In this document: in pieces, positions 24,501-34,800 of the stretch
How positions within the stretch are numbered: the first letter of the stretch is position 1
Layout of the letters: each line of letters opens with the position of its first letter
DNA from: Scatophagus argus
Lineage: Eukaryota; Chordata; Actinopteri; Scatophagidae
DNA length: 64,000 nucleotides
Direction: 5' to 3'
NCBI RefSeq assembly: GCF_020382885.2
Contig: NC_058511.1
Location: 20,574,504-20,638,503 of the forward strand
The notes under the pieces: model-generated
The model's database searches: none
Told to the model about the DNA's origin: nothing
What the model saw: the letters and a program-made list of their open reading frames with translations, nothing else
Program-made: the position numbers and the translations under genes

Positions 24501-27500
24501 ATCACTACTGAATGCCTCAAGTGTTAATCAGTACTAACTCACTGCACATACATAATACTTTTATACTTTTCTTTTTTTATACTTTCATACCTATGTTACC
24601 ACATATAAACTGCATCCCAGTTTGTGTTCATTCTGTGTTAGTTCATGAATGGGGGGCGGTTGTAGTTTAAATCAGTGGATTTGAGAGGGCAGACCCCCCC
24701 TCCAATTAGTCAGCTGATGCTCCCTTGAGCATGTTACATGTATGTGTGTGTGTGTTTCAATAAGTGATGGGGTAAATGCAGAGAAAGAATGTCGGTGTAT
24801 GTAAAAATAATAATACTGATTTTTTGAAGTGAAGTATGAAACAGAATGTTTTGTAGTATTAATTAGGAGATATATTTAACAGGAAGTTGCTGGCAGTGGC
24901 TGGTGAACACTGATGACAGACACAGTACAGTCCAAAACTTTTCAACTTTACCTTGAATTTCAAGGCTGGCACTGCGACACAAGATGAGGTCTGCAGACCC
25001 TGGAACTGATCCTCCAAGTCCCTCAACCTGGGAAGATTGATATTACGCTAAGATTAAAACTACTCCAACACAAGCCATCTACATGCCTCTTCAGTAGGCT
25101 TATACTGAAAGCGGCATTTTCAGTAAAATTGTACTCAAATTAAGTCAGAACTGCTCAACCCTAGCTGCAAAACCAACCAAACAATTCAGTTGCCTTTACA
25201 ATGGGCATCTAGTCTCACAGCCACACCTATCCTATACTACTTGTTATTGAAGATCAACTTCATTGTAATTATACAGCACAAAATGGTATGAGAAAACTCA
25301 GGTCTTAGTTACCTATGTTACATATAAAACAACAAAAACTATATACACAAGTGAATAAATGATCATATCACAGAAATAAACTCTGTAAGGTGATGATTTC
25401 AGTATCAAATCGTGAGGGAAAAAAAGCTGCCCCTTAAGCTGGTGGTACTGCAGTGGATACTTTTGAACAGGCTGGTGTGTTCTTTAACTCCAAATCAGAA
25501 TCAGAATCAGAAATACTTTACTGATTCCTTGGGGAAATTGGGTTTTTACAGTTGCTCCAACCAAGATCAGAGGTCTAAAGGCCAAGGAGAAATAATAATA
25601 GAAATAAGAGTCTTCCAGAACATAAAATGCTTCAGGCTTCACATACACTATATTGCCAAAAGTATTTGCTCATCTGCCTTTACACGCATATGAACTTAAG
25701 TGACATCCCATTCTTAATTCATGGGGTTTATTATGACGTTGGCCCACCCTTTGCAGCTTTAACAGCTTCAACTCTTCTGGGAAGACTTTCCACAAGGTTT
25801 AGGAGTGTGTTTATGGGAATTTTTGACCATTCTTCCAGAAGCGCATTTGTAAGGTCAGACACTGATATTGGACAAGAAGGCCTGGCTATCACTCTTCATT
25901 CTAACTCATCCCAAAGGTGTTTTATAGGGTTGAGGTCAGGACTCTGTGCAGGCCAGTCAAGTTCTTCCACACCAAACTTGCTCATCCATGTGTTTATGGA
26001 CCTCGCTTTGTGCACTGGTGCGCAGTCATGTTGGAACAGGAAGGGGCCATCCCCAAACTGTTCCCACAAAGTTGGGAGCATGGAATTGTCCAAAACCTCT
26101 TGGGATGCTGAAGCATTCAGAGTTCCTTTCACTGGAACTACGGGGCCTAAGGGTCCAAGCCCAGCTCGTGAAAAACACCCCCACACCATAATCCCCCCTC
26201 CACCAAACTTCACACTTGGCACAATGCATTCAGATAAGTACCGTTCTCCTGACAAACACCAAACCCAGACTCGTCCATCAGATTATCAGATGGAGAAGCG
26301 TGATTCGTTACTCCAGAGAAAGCGTCTCCACTGCACTAGAGTCCAGTGGTGGCGTGCTTTACACCACTGTGGAACCTGTGGGGTTACCTGAGGCGTGTGA
26401 GTCTCAGCTGCTCCTGAAGGCAGTACTCCACGTCACTCGGCCGGCAGACCTTTGTCTCCTCTGGTTCTGTTGCTTCTTGATGATGAAAGCGAACAGGATC
26501 CCAGCCAGTCATGATGTCGAAGGTGATGACACAGCCCAGTGAGTGTGACACTATGGACACCTTCCCGTTTTTTTCAAAATCTGGATTCCGTGAGCAGAAG
26601 AGTGAGTACAGACGATTCAGCTCCAGAGTCAAACCCCGGGTAATCTACATACACAATAACAACAACAACAACAGCAACACACAAATGCAAATTTATGAGA
26701 TATTTGTCTCTATTTTAATAGCGTCAATAAGATTTAAATAGATCTAAATCGATTACTGGTTATTTCACAATTGGGCAGAAGACTGTAAGAGACTGTAAGA
26801 GTGTTCAGAGCTATACAGCCATGTTGGACCAAAACAGTTTTGGCAGGATTTCATTGAGTCTGAGGGGGTTAGGGACTAATGCTCCCAAACTGTCTGCAGG
26901 GTGTTAGAGTACAGAAACACAGTTCAGTAAAGACAGAATGAGACTGGACTTCAGGCTAGATATATTTCTTAAAGGGAACTGGAAAGCTGAACTGTAGGAT
27001 AGTCTCAGTGTCACCTCATCTCTGTATAGAGGGCTGGTGTAGTACATGATGTCCATGGCACTGCTGTTCAGCATGTCTCTGAGGCCTCGCACTTTGTCTG
27101 GAGTGATGGAATCCACAGTGTCTGCAAGGCAAATGTACAAAAAAACACACAGCTGTCAGACATTCCCAGAGAAAAATTACTTATTTCTTCAGACTATTTA
27201 TTAAAAAGGAAAAAATGCATTGATTTTACTTTATGACACATACATATATACAGACTGTCAACCTGTCCACCTCTTTGATCTATATGTTGAAAACTACTGT
27301 CACACCCTGGTGTTCTGTCTGTTGATTTTTGATCCATGTATCATGTTTCATGTGTGTCTTGTCTTTCCATGTGTTATGTTCAGGGTTTTTGTCATGTCCT
27401 GTTTTATTTTGAAAGCGTCACTTCCCCTGCGTGTCTCTGTTTCATGTAGCTTTGCTTTAGTTTATCTTGATTGCTTTCTCCTCCCTTAATGTGTTGCACC

Positions 27501-30500
27501 TGTGTCTTGTTATGTTGTCTGTTTAGTCCTCGTCTTTGTTCTGTCACTGTTGTTGGCAGGATGCCAGGATTTGCGTTTGTCTCGTTATGCCATGTTTTTC
27601 GTCTCCACAGTATTTTTGTTCCATTGCCACAGTACGTGTGTGCTGTTTTGAGTTTTTTTTAATTAAAATTTAAATACACTATTGTTTTGGATTTCTGCCT
27701 CCCTGCCTCTCATTGACTCTGCACCGGGGTTCAGCCCTCTGCATCAGCACTTTTTGGCAACTACTGGCCATGAAATTTGGAATTAACATTTCAGGAGTCC
27801 TAATGGTTTCAGCAGATCTTTTCATCCAAGTTAAATTAATGAACAAATTTCAGTGAAATGAAAGGGTGATGTTAATGCATCAATGTTTATGGAAATCCTC
27901 TAACTCTGGACTGGGCAATAAAATGTTCTTAATACGGGATCATGATCAAATTTTGGTCTACGTCAATAATGATGACAAACTTTAGATATTTTTCCCTCTA
28001 AATGGATGGATCTTACAGCCAACACATCTGAAATAAAGTAGTGAAGTCTAACAAAGTAATAAAGTCTGTAGTGTTGCACATTGGGATGAGCAACAAAGCT
28101 GTCTTATTGTGAATCTGACAAAAATTAATGTAGATAACGATGTTAAGCTTTGGACATTTGTCCTTGATATGGACAGATCACTTAACCTATCAACTGAGGT
28201 GAAAATGACATTTTTTGTTCCCACTGTTGGTAAGACTTTAGAAATATCTTCAACAGTTTCAGTCAGTTTCACTTAACATATCTGTGCAGAATGTTCACGA
28301 GGTAAGGTGCATCATACCTCCATCTAGAGCCAGTTTTGACCTCCACTCCACAGGAAGAAACTCTACATGCTCCATGGTACGATCAGAGAAGTGCTTCTCC
28401 TCCATCTTCCTGGCAGCATCTCTCATCCTGCACACCAGCAAAGACAAAACAACTTTATTTACTATAACAGTTCTTCTGATTCCTTTTTCAATTCGATGTG
28501 TTTATGCTGAAAACCTCTCGATATCTCACATGCTGGTGTTCCTGATGATGCGGCCCTGGTCCATCTTCTGACCGATGCCATGCACTACAAAGACAATGTG
28601 TGTGGTTTCAGGTGGAGTGTCTTCAGGTGCTGCCTCCTCTACGTATCCCCGATGGAGACGTGTCCCACTGCTAGAGGCTGAGGACATGACAGAGAACATT
28701 ACTACCTGAGGTGATGTGGTCCACAGGACTGTATCTGTTTTTTTTTTCCCAAGAACCCTTCTGTATCACCAAGCAAAACAAAATTGCAAGGGAGTGCCTA
28801 TTTTGATGCTGTACTGATAGTGAAACATAGTCCAGAATAAAAGAAAATGATATCTGCACTTTTCATGGAGACTGCTTCAGTAGAAAGTAGCTCCAGGAAA
28901 GACATTTTTTGTCATTGGCTTTTATTGCTGTTTTTCCGCAAGAAGGTCTCTATATCCATATTTATTTTACTTATCTTTTTTTATTTTATTTTACCTTATT
29001 CTATTTTATTCTACTATTATGTTACTCTTTCTTACGTTCTATGTATGCACCTATCACCAAGACAAATTCTGATTCTGATTGTGATTCTAACTGTGGCCAA
29101 AGCTAGTTTCAACAATGTGGCAGTGGTAAAATGGCTGTACAATGAAAAGCATAAGTGAAATGATCTAAAATATTTTCTGGTATATATTTTGTTATTATTT
29201 ATTTGAATAAATAATGTTCAAATATACTTTCTGGTATATTCATGTAAAGTGACACATTACAACTTTTGTTGAAATTGCCCTTTTTCCCTAACCCTGACTA
29301 CACCATACTTCCTTGAGTGTGCCAGTCCCTTGGTAAACCTTGCGCTGTTTAACTTGTTGTAGGAGATTTGTAACATGTGTTCCATTACCTTTAGAGAAGC
29401 CCAGTTTCTGAGTGACAGTGCGTGCGATCTTGGAGGTGGTGGCATCACTGTACAGGTACACCTCATCCACACTGTGCCAGTCCACATGACTCCTGCTCAG
29501 CTTCAGACTGTGGATAGCTGGGAGACAGCCACACAGTGATTAACAGCAAATGACGCACTTCATCCAGTGTAATTAATTTACCATTTCACATGAGAGTGTA
29601 TTGAATGTGTGTGTATGTGTGTGCCAAACTCCACTGCTTTGAAGTCCAAGCCATAAGTCATGACACAGACTGTGCACATTAATACAGTGCCTCCTCCAAC
29701 AGTGAGCTAACTACTGGCTCAACTGGAGTCAGCTAAAATAGCATCACCTGACTTGTTTGTGGCCTCTCCTGAATGACAGAGTTAACACAGCACCTGCAGC
29801 CACTATACACACTCATACTAAAAGCCCCACTCCCTCTTCTTCTTTCTCTGTCACCGACACTTTGTTATGCATTTCCTCACCATCTTTGCTGTCCACTATG
29901 GTAGTAACCAGCTCCATCTCATAAGTGTCCTTCATCTGTTGTCCCCGGAAACGGGCAAGGTGCTCCATCTCAATAAGGTCACTCTCATCCTCCTCCAGGG
30001 GAAGCCACGTTCCATCAGTGAACCACTGACCCCTCATCACAGGAATACGGTCTTGCTCTGAAGGACATCACATGAAGTTTATCACAGCATCTGACATGTC
30101 GTGTTGTCCAGGCATGCACTATTTACATCCCCATCTTAAACAAAGTACAGCAAACTCATGCACTGAAGTAGTGGGTTGGTGTTGCTAATAGTATTAATGA
30201 CAGTAATCAAAAGCTAGCAGTGGGCCTATATTGTAACAGCTTTATCAATATGAACATAAACCATTGACATGCTCACGGTTCCAGTAAACAGGGTAGCATT
30301 CCTTCTCCCTGATATCCACTTCATACAGCCCCCCTCTAACACACACTGCCTCTACGCTGATGCTGATGTTAGGCTCTGGGTCCCTAAGCTCTTCTGTCAC
30401 GGAGCGCCGCTGTACTCCGGTACGTTGCACCGACTCAGTCCGGACACTTCCACTGTCCACCGCCACGCTCTCCGGCTTTATCTCGCCGGACCTGGCTGCC

Positions 30501-31033
30501 TCTTTCCCCTCCTGCTCGGAGGGATCGACGGGGCGTTTGGCCTTGTCAGGGTTCTGCTCATAGAATCTCCGATAGACAATTTCGATTTTTAAAGAGTCGT
30601 GTCCGACGAATGGCTTCCAAGTTCGCTTGTCCTCTTTGTAGAACCACCTGACCTCCTGTGGCCCTAGCTCCGTCACTATGTCACCACGGTGCCTGGAGCT
30701 ATTGGACCGTATGCGCTTCTTGATGGTGACATTACCGTCACTTTCGCTGTAGTTTGGATCGAAAGAAACATACGATGAGTCTGAATATTCTTCTCCATCC
30801 AGGCCCAGCATCATGCCGTCTTGGCATGACGAGTCTCGCCGTAATAGCAGCAAGTGTCTATCCAAACCGGGTTTCGCTGGGTCCCCTGTCCCAGCAGCAC
30901 CACTATCCCCCATCGGATTGTCGTCGTAGCAGGATACAAACACATCATTTGCCATATCCCATTCACTACTGCTGACAGAATTATTCTCCGAGCTATGCTG
31001 GCGGGTTCTCGGATTTTCCTTCCTACTGCTCAT
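12557..31033 (-). CDS. ddhd1: DDHD1, phosphatidic acid-preferring phospholipase A1 (13 exons)
   Basis: Intracellular phospholipase A1 that hydrolyses phosphatidic acid to lysophosphatidic acid. Exons from 5' to 3' on the minus strand: 31033-30277, 30057-29881, 29517-29389, 28677-28530, 28427-28318, 27121-27015, 26644-26388, 25027-24952, 24132-23983, 23682-23618, 23174-22996, 17102-16845, 12741-12557. All junctions are AG/GT and the phases join to 865 codons plus stop; the human isoforms are about 870-900. The lipase nucleophile motif SHSLG lies at residues 509-513 (Ser511). The DDHD domain covers roughly residues 588-850, with HPTDPVAYR at the end of exon 9 and TSHTAYW in exon 13, the likely Asp and His of the site. 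Exon 1 encodes a low-complexity Ser/acidic N-terminus. I find no exon matching the human segment that contains SFFNLPQLLF; exon 12 joins exon 13 in phase without it. Introns 11 and 12 are packed with transposons. Identification rests on recalled family similarity over the whole length. Confidence 0.95.
12870..13130 (+). repeat. SINE-like repeat in the last ddhd1 intron
   Basis: Has a tRNA-like B-box (CACGGTTCGACCC) and a 3' part with GGTAAATGCAGAGGAAAAATT, the same tail as the repeat near 24,650-24,800. Ends in an AT repeat. Confidence 0.45.
13131..13634. other. Intron sequence without recognised feature
   Basis: AT-rich; no exon matching the missing human ddhd1 segment could be seen here. 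Confidence 0.4.
13635..15068 (+). mobile_element. hAT transposon remnants (Zaphod/ZBED-like)
   Basis: Starts with the terminal words GCGGTCCGCGGGCCGG and ends TTGCTGACCCCTG, as in this hAT group. Two stretches near 13,951-14,110 and 14,425-14,550 each translate into the N-terminal part of such transposases ([36 protein letters not shown]). All frames are broken. A MITE-like unit is inserted at about 14,564-14,781. Confidence 0.6.
14564..14781. repeat. Short MITE with TAGGGCTG termini
   Basis: Begins TTAGGGCTGTGCAATTTAAT and ends TGCCCAGCCCTAA, with internal AATTAACGC and GCGATAAAATAAAAAATAAT. A truncated second copy lies at 47,475-47,690. Terminal TAGGGCTG suggests a hAT-type non-autonomous element. 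Confidence 0.6.
15190..16700 (+). mobile_element. Two abutting L2/CR1-like LINE fragments
   Basis: 15,190-15,522 encodes the post-catalytic part ([34 protein letters not shown]). At about 15,524 the sequence restarts upstream in the same protein ([15 protein letters not shown], then [10 protein letters not shown]), runs through the same post-catalytic region again (15,808-16,176), and reaches the C-terminus and 3' UTR (GGCGCCATATAAATAAGCTG near 16,680). The repeated domain order shows two separate copies, both with frameshifts. Confidence 0.75.
17515..17630 (+). repeat. Fragment of a common fish retroposon
   Basis: Contains ATATAGCGCTTTCCCAGTTG, CACTCAAAGCGCTTTTACA and CACATTCACCCATTCACAC, a word series typical of dispersed retroposon ends in fish. 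Confidence 0.45.
17878..17899. repeat. (TTTC)n microsatellite
   Basis: About five tandem TTTC units in ddhd1 intron 11-12. Confidence 0.7.
18776..19831 (+). mobile_element. Non-autonomous hAT element with a BED-finger fragment and 8-bp target duplication
   Basis: Starts TAGGGCTTGGTACCGAA and ends GATACCCAGCCCTA, forming hAT-like inverted ends, and is flanked by TCTCTGGC on both sides (18,768-18,775 and 19,832-19,839). An ORF at 18,913-19,326 contains a BED-type zinc finger stretch ([26 protein letters not shown]), the N-terminal DNA-binding part of a hAT transposase. The catalytic domain is missing. It sits inside the gypsy gag sequence. Confidence 0.8.
19274..19565. mobile_element. Fold-back MITE nested in the hAT element
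   Basis: Ends begin CGGTGGCCGACAAGTACAAA in inverted orientation and stay largely complementary for about 75 bp, with CTGCATATACAGAAA sub-repeats. Flanked by TA at 19,272-19,273 and 19,566-19,567. 292 bp, no coding content. Confidence 0.7.
20721..21284. other. Intron sequence, no gene
   Basis: May include the 3' end of the gypsy remnant (pyrimidine-rich 20,730-20,960). Nothing else recognised. Confidence 0.35.
21287..22926 (-). mobile_element. Complete Tc1-like transposon with 211-bp inverted repeats
   Basis: The element is 1640 bp and flanked by TA duplications (21,285-21,286 and 22,927-22,928). The terminal inverted repeats (21,287-21,497 and 22,716-22,926) are 211 bp long and differ at two positions by my count. 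They begin CAGTGGTATGAAAAAGTTTG. The central part is one uninterrupted transposase gene. The element lies in a ddhd1 intron, its right edge about 70 bp from the donor of exon 11 (22,996), in the same orientation as ddhd1. Confidence 0.93.
21515..22537 (-). CDS. Tc1/mariner-family transposase, full length (340 aa)
   Basis: DD34E cut-and-paste transposase. The start [16 protein letters not shown] begins the usual paired-type helix-turn-helix (about 1-110), including a GRPRKIS motif (about residues 60-66). The catalytic triad is complete: Asp in [12 protein letters not shown], Asp in [11 protein letters not shown], and Glu in [11 protein letters not shown]. Length 340 is normal for Tc1 and there are no internal stops or frameshifts. 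The open frame and near-identical inverted repeats suggest recent mobility. Activity itself cannot be read from sequence. Confidence 0.93.
   Translation of the reverse strand: MGASKQLSNDLKTKIVQHHGLGEGYKKLAQRFKLSVSTVRNIVRKWKTTGTVLVKARSGRPRKISDKQRRGMVRTVKLNPQTSSKDLQHDLAADGVTVHRSTIQRTLHKEMLYGRVMRRKPFLRTCHKQSRLRYAKAHLDKPASFWNKVLWTDECTIELFGHNKGRYAWRKKNTAFQDKHLLPTVKFGGGSIMLWGCVASAGTGNLVKVEGRMDSSQYQQILANNVQESVTKLKLHRGWILQQDNNPKHCSNSTKAFMQRNNYNVLEWPSQSPDLNIIENLWCDLKRAVHARKPSNLTELEIFCKEEWSKIPSTRLQTLIGSYRKRLEAVISAKGGSTKY
24645..24830 (+). repeat. SINE-like repeat in ddhd1 intron
   Basis: Shares the tail GGGGTAAATGCAGAGAAAGAA with the repeat at 12,870-13,130; head degraded. Confidence 0.4.
25491..25615 (-). 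repeat. LINE 3' tail fragment with (GAATCA)n
   Basis: Repeated AATCAG followed by AAATACTTTACTGATTCCTTGG, a diverged version of the tails at 54,714 and 63,658. Confidence 0.5.
25646..26372 (-). mobile_element. Truncated Tc1-like transposon abutting ddhd1 exon 7
   Basis: Left end TA|CACTATATTGCCAAAAGTAT. The minus strand encodes a transposase C-terminal half ([31 protein letters not shown]). The last catalytic residue is altered: [11 protein letters not shown] has Lys where Glu is required. The 5' half and other terminus are lost; the remnant stops about 16 bp from the exon 7 donor (26,388). The long plus-strand ORF across it (25,627-26,391) is an antisense shadow. Confidence 0.8.
26650..26680. 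repeat. (AAC)n microsatellite
   Basis: ACAACAACAACAACAGCAACA tract in a ddhd1 intron, just upstream of exon 7. Confidence 0.6.
27295..27735 (+). repeat. Possible LTR-like or non-autonomous repeat
   Basis: TGTCACACCCTGG start, T-rich body with TTTCATGT words, and an AATTAAAATTTAAATACACT stretch near 27,660. It resembles abundant fish dispersed repeats, but ends and family are not clear. Confidence 0.3.
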
Positions 31034-31885
31034 GGTTTGGCTGCAAATTGTTAGACTCAGTAAAAAGTCCCCCCCAAAAATTCACAATGATACTGTCAGA
31101 CTACTAATCAAGGTTAATGGTTTCTATCCCCGCGGCTGCTAACATCTGTAAACCGAGTTGACATTATTTCTTAACATTTAGCTACAGATTTGAAAATATA
31201 TGCGCACACTGCTTAAACTACATATATCTTATTTCTGTACACACTCCTGTGCATACTCCCGTTTTTTCGTGATTGATACTAGAATAATCTGTTTCCACAT
31301 AACGTCAAATAATCGACGACAAAATAACTTCCTATTTAAACATTCAAAATAAACTCAATATCCGCGATTGTGATAATACAATGTAAAGCATACCAATAAG
31401 AGGAATAGATATTGGAGGAAAATATAACAGTGGACGTAGATTTTGCTATTGTTTATTTTATAATTTAAAAACCTTGTTTGCAGCCTGCGTTTTGAGCCTC
31501 ATTTTTATGTATGTGCTTTTAATTTGAAGAAAACTTCACTAACTGAACAGTCTCGTGTTAACTTGACTCGTTTAGGTTGCTAATTTAAACATAGGGACCT
31601 AAGAGAAGATAATGTTAGTGACTGAAATATTTAAAATAAACATATACTTTTAAAGGAGCAACCAACTTGATTTGTGGTTAAAAGTTGACTATCTGAAATA
31701 AGTTAATATTTTTTGTAGACTTTGCAAACCATTTAGGCCACCGTAGTTTTACAACTTCCTGTCATTCACCCGCCATTAAACCAAAAGAAGTAGAAGATAT
31801 TATTGTTATGGCCGTTGAGGCAAGTGTTTACAAGCGGATTTTTTTCCGAACAAATTGGTTTATTTTATGACAGAAGTTGTATAAA
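31034..31885. promoter_or_regulatory. Shared divergent promoter region of ddhd1 and cgrrf1
   Basis: The start codons of ddhd1 (minus) and cgrrf1 (plus) are only 852 bp apart with no recognised repeat between them, a spacing typical of bidirectional promoters. The region must hold both 5' UTRs. No clear TATA box stands out. A YY1-like motif (AAAATGGCAGC) overlaps the cgrrf1 start codon, and another (CCGCCATTGTG) lies in its first exon near 31971. Shared regulation is inferred from spacing only. Confidence 0.55.
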
Positions 31886-34800
31886 ATGGCAGCGGTTTTC
31901 CTGGTGACTTTGTATGAATACTCCCCTCTGTTTTACATTAGTGTGGTCTCATTATGTTTCGTTGTTACCGCCGCCATTGTGCTTGGCTGGTAAGTGAAAC
32001 GTTGGCTATGTTAGCCTATCTGTCCTGACAACAACACTTTTATACCAGTATTTCACATACGAGCCCCACACGTTCCCCACAGACTTAGGCTAGTTTATAC
32101 TGTATATTGTCTACATTGCTTTATCTTAATGACTTGCTACGTGGACAATATCACCTCGAAGGTAACCGTGGCTTTGTAATACACGAATAGTTACATTTGA
32201 AGCATTTTTTTCCTTTCGCTGATGTTCCCAACTAGATTTATTCCGTGCGACATAAATAAATAACTAATCCGAACGTAGCGTGCAATCTCCTTTTATATAA
32301 CATCCCACGGGTCCTGAGGGTGGTGCTAGTGCGTTTGTTAAGCTGAAATAGATCCTGGTTTTATTATGAGATGTCGCTTGCAGATTCGACGTGAGTAGGA
32401 CGTGTTGCAAGACAAAACTTGAATGAAAGAAATGTTCGGTGAAATGGGTCTTTCACAAATTTCACTTCAATGTAGCCAGCTGTTGTAGAGGTATCTTGCT
32501 TGAAATAAAGTAGACTACTGGACAGAGTTTGATTTGAAGAAAGCTAAGGCTGATCAATAAAAACAGTTCTGAAAGGAAGATAAGGATGGTTACAGCTCTT
32601 AGCTTTTTGTTTCTGTAAAAACAGTAAGATAGAAGAGAGCCATGAGTACTGTAATTACCCTTTCACATTTTGTTTACTTTGCCCCCTGTTCTGCAGGTTT
32701 GGCTTTGATGTCCCAGTGATCCTTCGCAGCTCTGATGAGACAGAGTCTGTCCTACCTACCCCTGAAAAACAAATGGTTCAAGTGACAAATCCTTTTGCTC
32801 TGGAGATGGGCTCTGGGCCAGCATCTGTCACTGGTGAGAACTGTCATCCTCAGTAATATAACTGGGAAGGTGGAATTCTTTCCATTATAAAAATTGTCTT
32901 AACAGTAATTAACTTGGATCTGTGTCAAATGCAAAGGCCTGTGTTGGGACATTGAGTTTGAGGGAATTGGGCCTCAAAAGTCTTTGAAAAATCTTTGAAT
33001 TTGATGTAAGATGTAAGAAGGTGTGGGAACCTGCAAAAGTGAAACCAAACCAAAATTCTCATTCGCCTCCTGGTGTCAGGCTCCAGTACATGTTGTAAGC
33101 CCCACCTCCTCCATGTTAACAGAGAGGATTACTTTAAATAGTTAAAAACAAACTGGAAAACAGTAATGATTATTCATTGGTGTTGATACTGTGGCAAGAA
33201 ATAGAGAAATAAAGAAATATAGAAATAAATCAACAAATGTTAACACTACGCTGTACAATGGCAACTGGGATAATGTAAAGCTACAGTAAGCACAGATACC
33301 GTTTTTGTTCTGTGTCTATTGTGGAGTTGGAAGCATTCATGTGATAATATAAAAATCACTAATAAACCATTTTATCTATAAATGATATGGTTGTGAGTCC
33401 TGCCTCTATATGCTCTGGCCTATATATCACCTATTATCACTATGTAGTAGCCTTACTTTTGTGTCCCAGGCCACGATGACATTAGCAAACACTTCCTTGC
33501 AGATGGTGTGTCACTGAGGCTTTGCTGTCTGGAGCCCTGTGTCCTGAGCTGTTTCTGGGGCTGCGAGGTCAGTGCCCTGCAGCGGGGGCTGCAGGCCCAT
33601 CAGGACAGCCCAAGGCTCAACACTCTCCAACATTTCCAGCAAGTCCTGCAACTTCACTACCAATACTGCCAGAGCTTTCAGTATCCTTCATACTAATACT
33701 AAGATTCACAAGATTCAACAGTCAGAATTATTTGATTGTTTAAAAAAGGGGTACTATGTAAAACATAAATAAAAACAAAATGCAGTAATTAGCAAATAAT
33801 TTCTGATTTTATTTAGTTTTCCTGAGCCTATGTGGTAATATCTTTTATACAATTATGCGTTTCACAAAATGATGAAACACACCCCATATCAAACCATAAT
33901 ACTATCAGCTGATACCTCTGAACCTGTTTACCTGTGGAATGTTCCAAATTGGTGTTTTGTTTTCATTTTTGTGCATTCCACAACTTTCTCCTCCTTTTGT
34001 GGCCCTGGTCCCAACTTGTTTGAAATATGTTGTTCTCATCAAATTTGCAAAATATGTTTATTTATCCAAAATCAATGAAGTGATGCATTAAATATATTGT
34101 TTTTGTACTGTTTTCAAATGATTGTATGTCAAAAAGCATTAGCAGACTATCACATTCTGCTTTAATTTCATATTATTATTATTACATAGCATCCAAGCTT
34201 TTATGGAATCTGGACTGTAATAATGTGCAGTTCCTTTAAATAGATATTTTATCTTGTGTTCATGTTGTCTGTTCGGAGGAAATCAACAGTCTTGCAGAAT
34301 GGTGCACAAAGAACAAACGTGAACAAACGTCTGTTCAATGTTAAAATAAAAAGAGAAAGACACATACCTCTGTCTACATCAGTAGGGCTGAGGTGGAGCA
34401 GGGGAACAATTTTAGGCCTCTAGAAATCAGCAACACAGAGAACCTGTCATAGACATAACACATCTCCAAAACAAAAATGGAAGCTCAGAAACAACTGTAG
34501 TTTTTAAAAAAAAGCTTAAGGAAGCTAAACTCGCATGCCCAGTTTCCATGCTCACATTAACTTTTACAGAGGAGTAATAGAAAGCACCCTGACTGAAAAC
34601 ATCACAAACTGCATAAAACATCAGTGGGTTCCATCGAGTGTATTAATAACGATTTATTTATTTGTAAGCTGTGAAAAACAGAGTTAAGAAAATATAACCA
34701 GGACACAGAATGTATGTGGCTACTTTCATTTCTGACAAATGTTTGGTCAAATGTACACTGATGTAAAGTGTCTGTAACTCCAGCCTCTAAGTACTTTTAC

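Noticed and set aside
25627-26391. 254-codon plus-strand ORF
   Set aside because: Antisense to a degraded Tc1 transposase, and its sequence follows from that coding strand.
30269-30592. 107-codon plus-strand ORF
   Set aside because: Antisense to ddhd1 exon 1.
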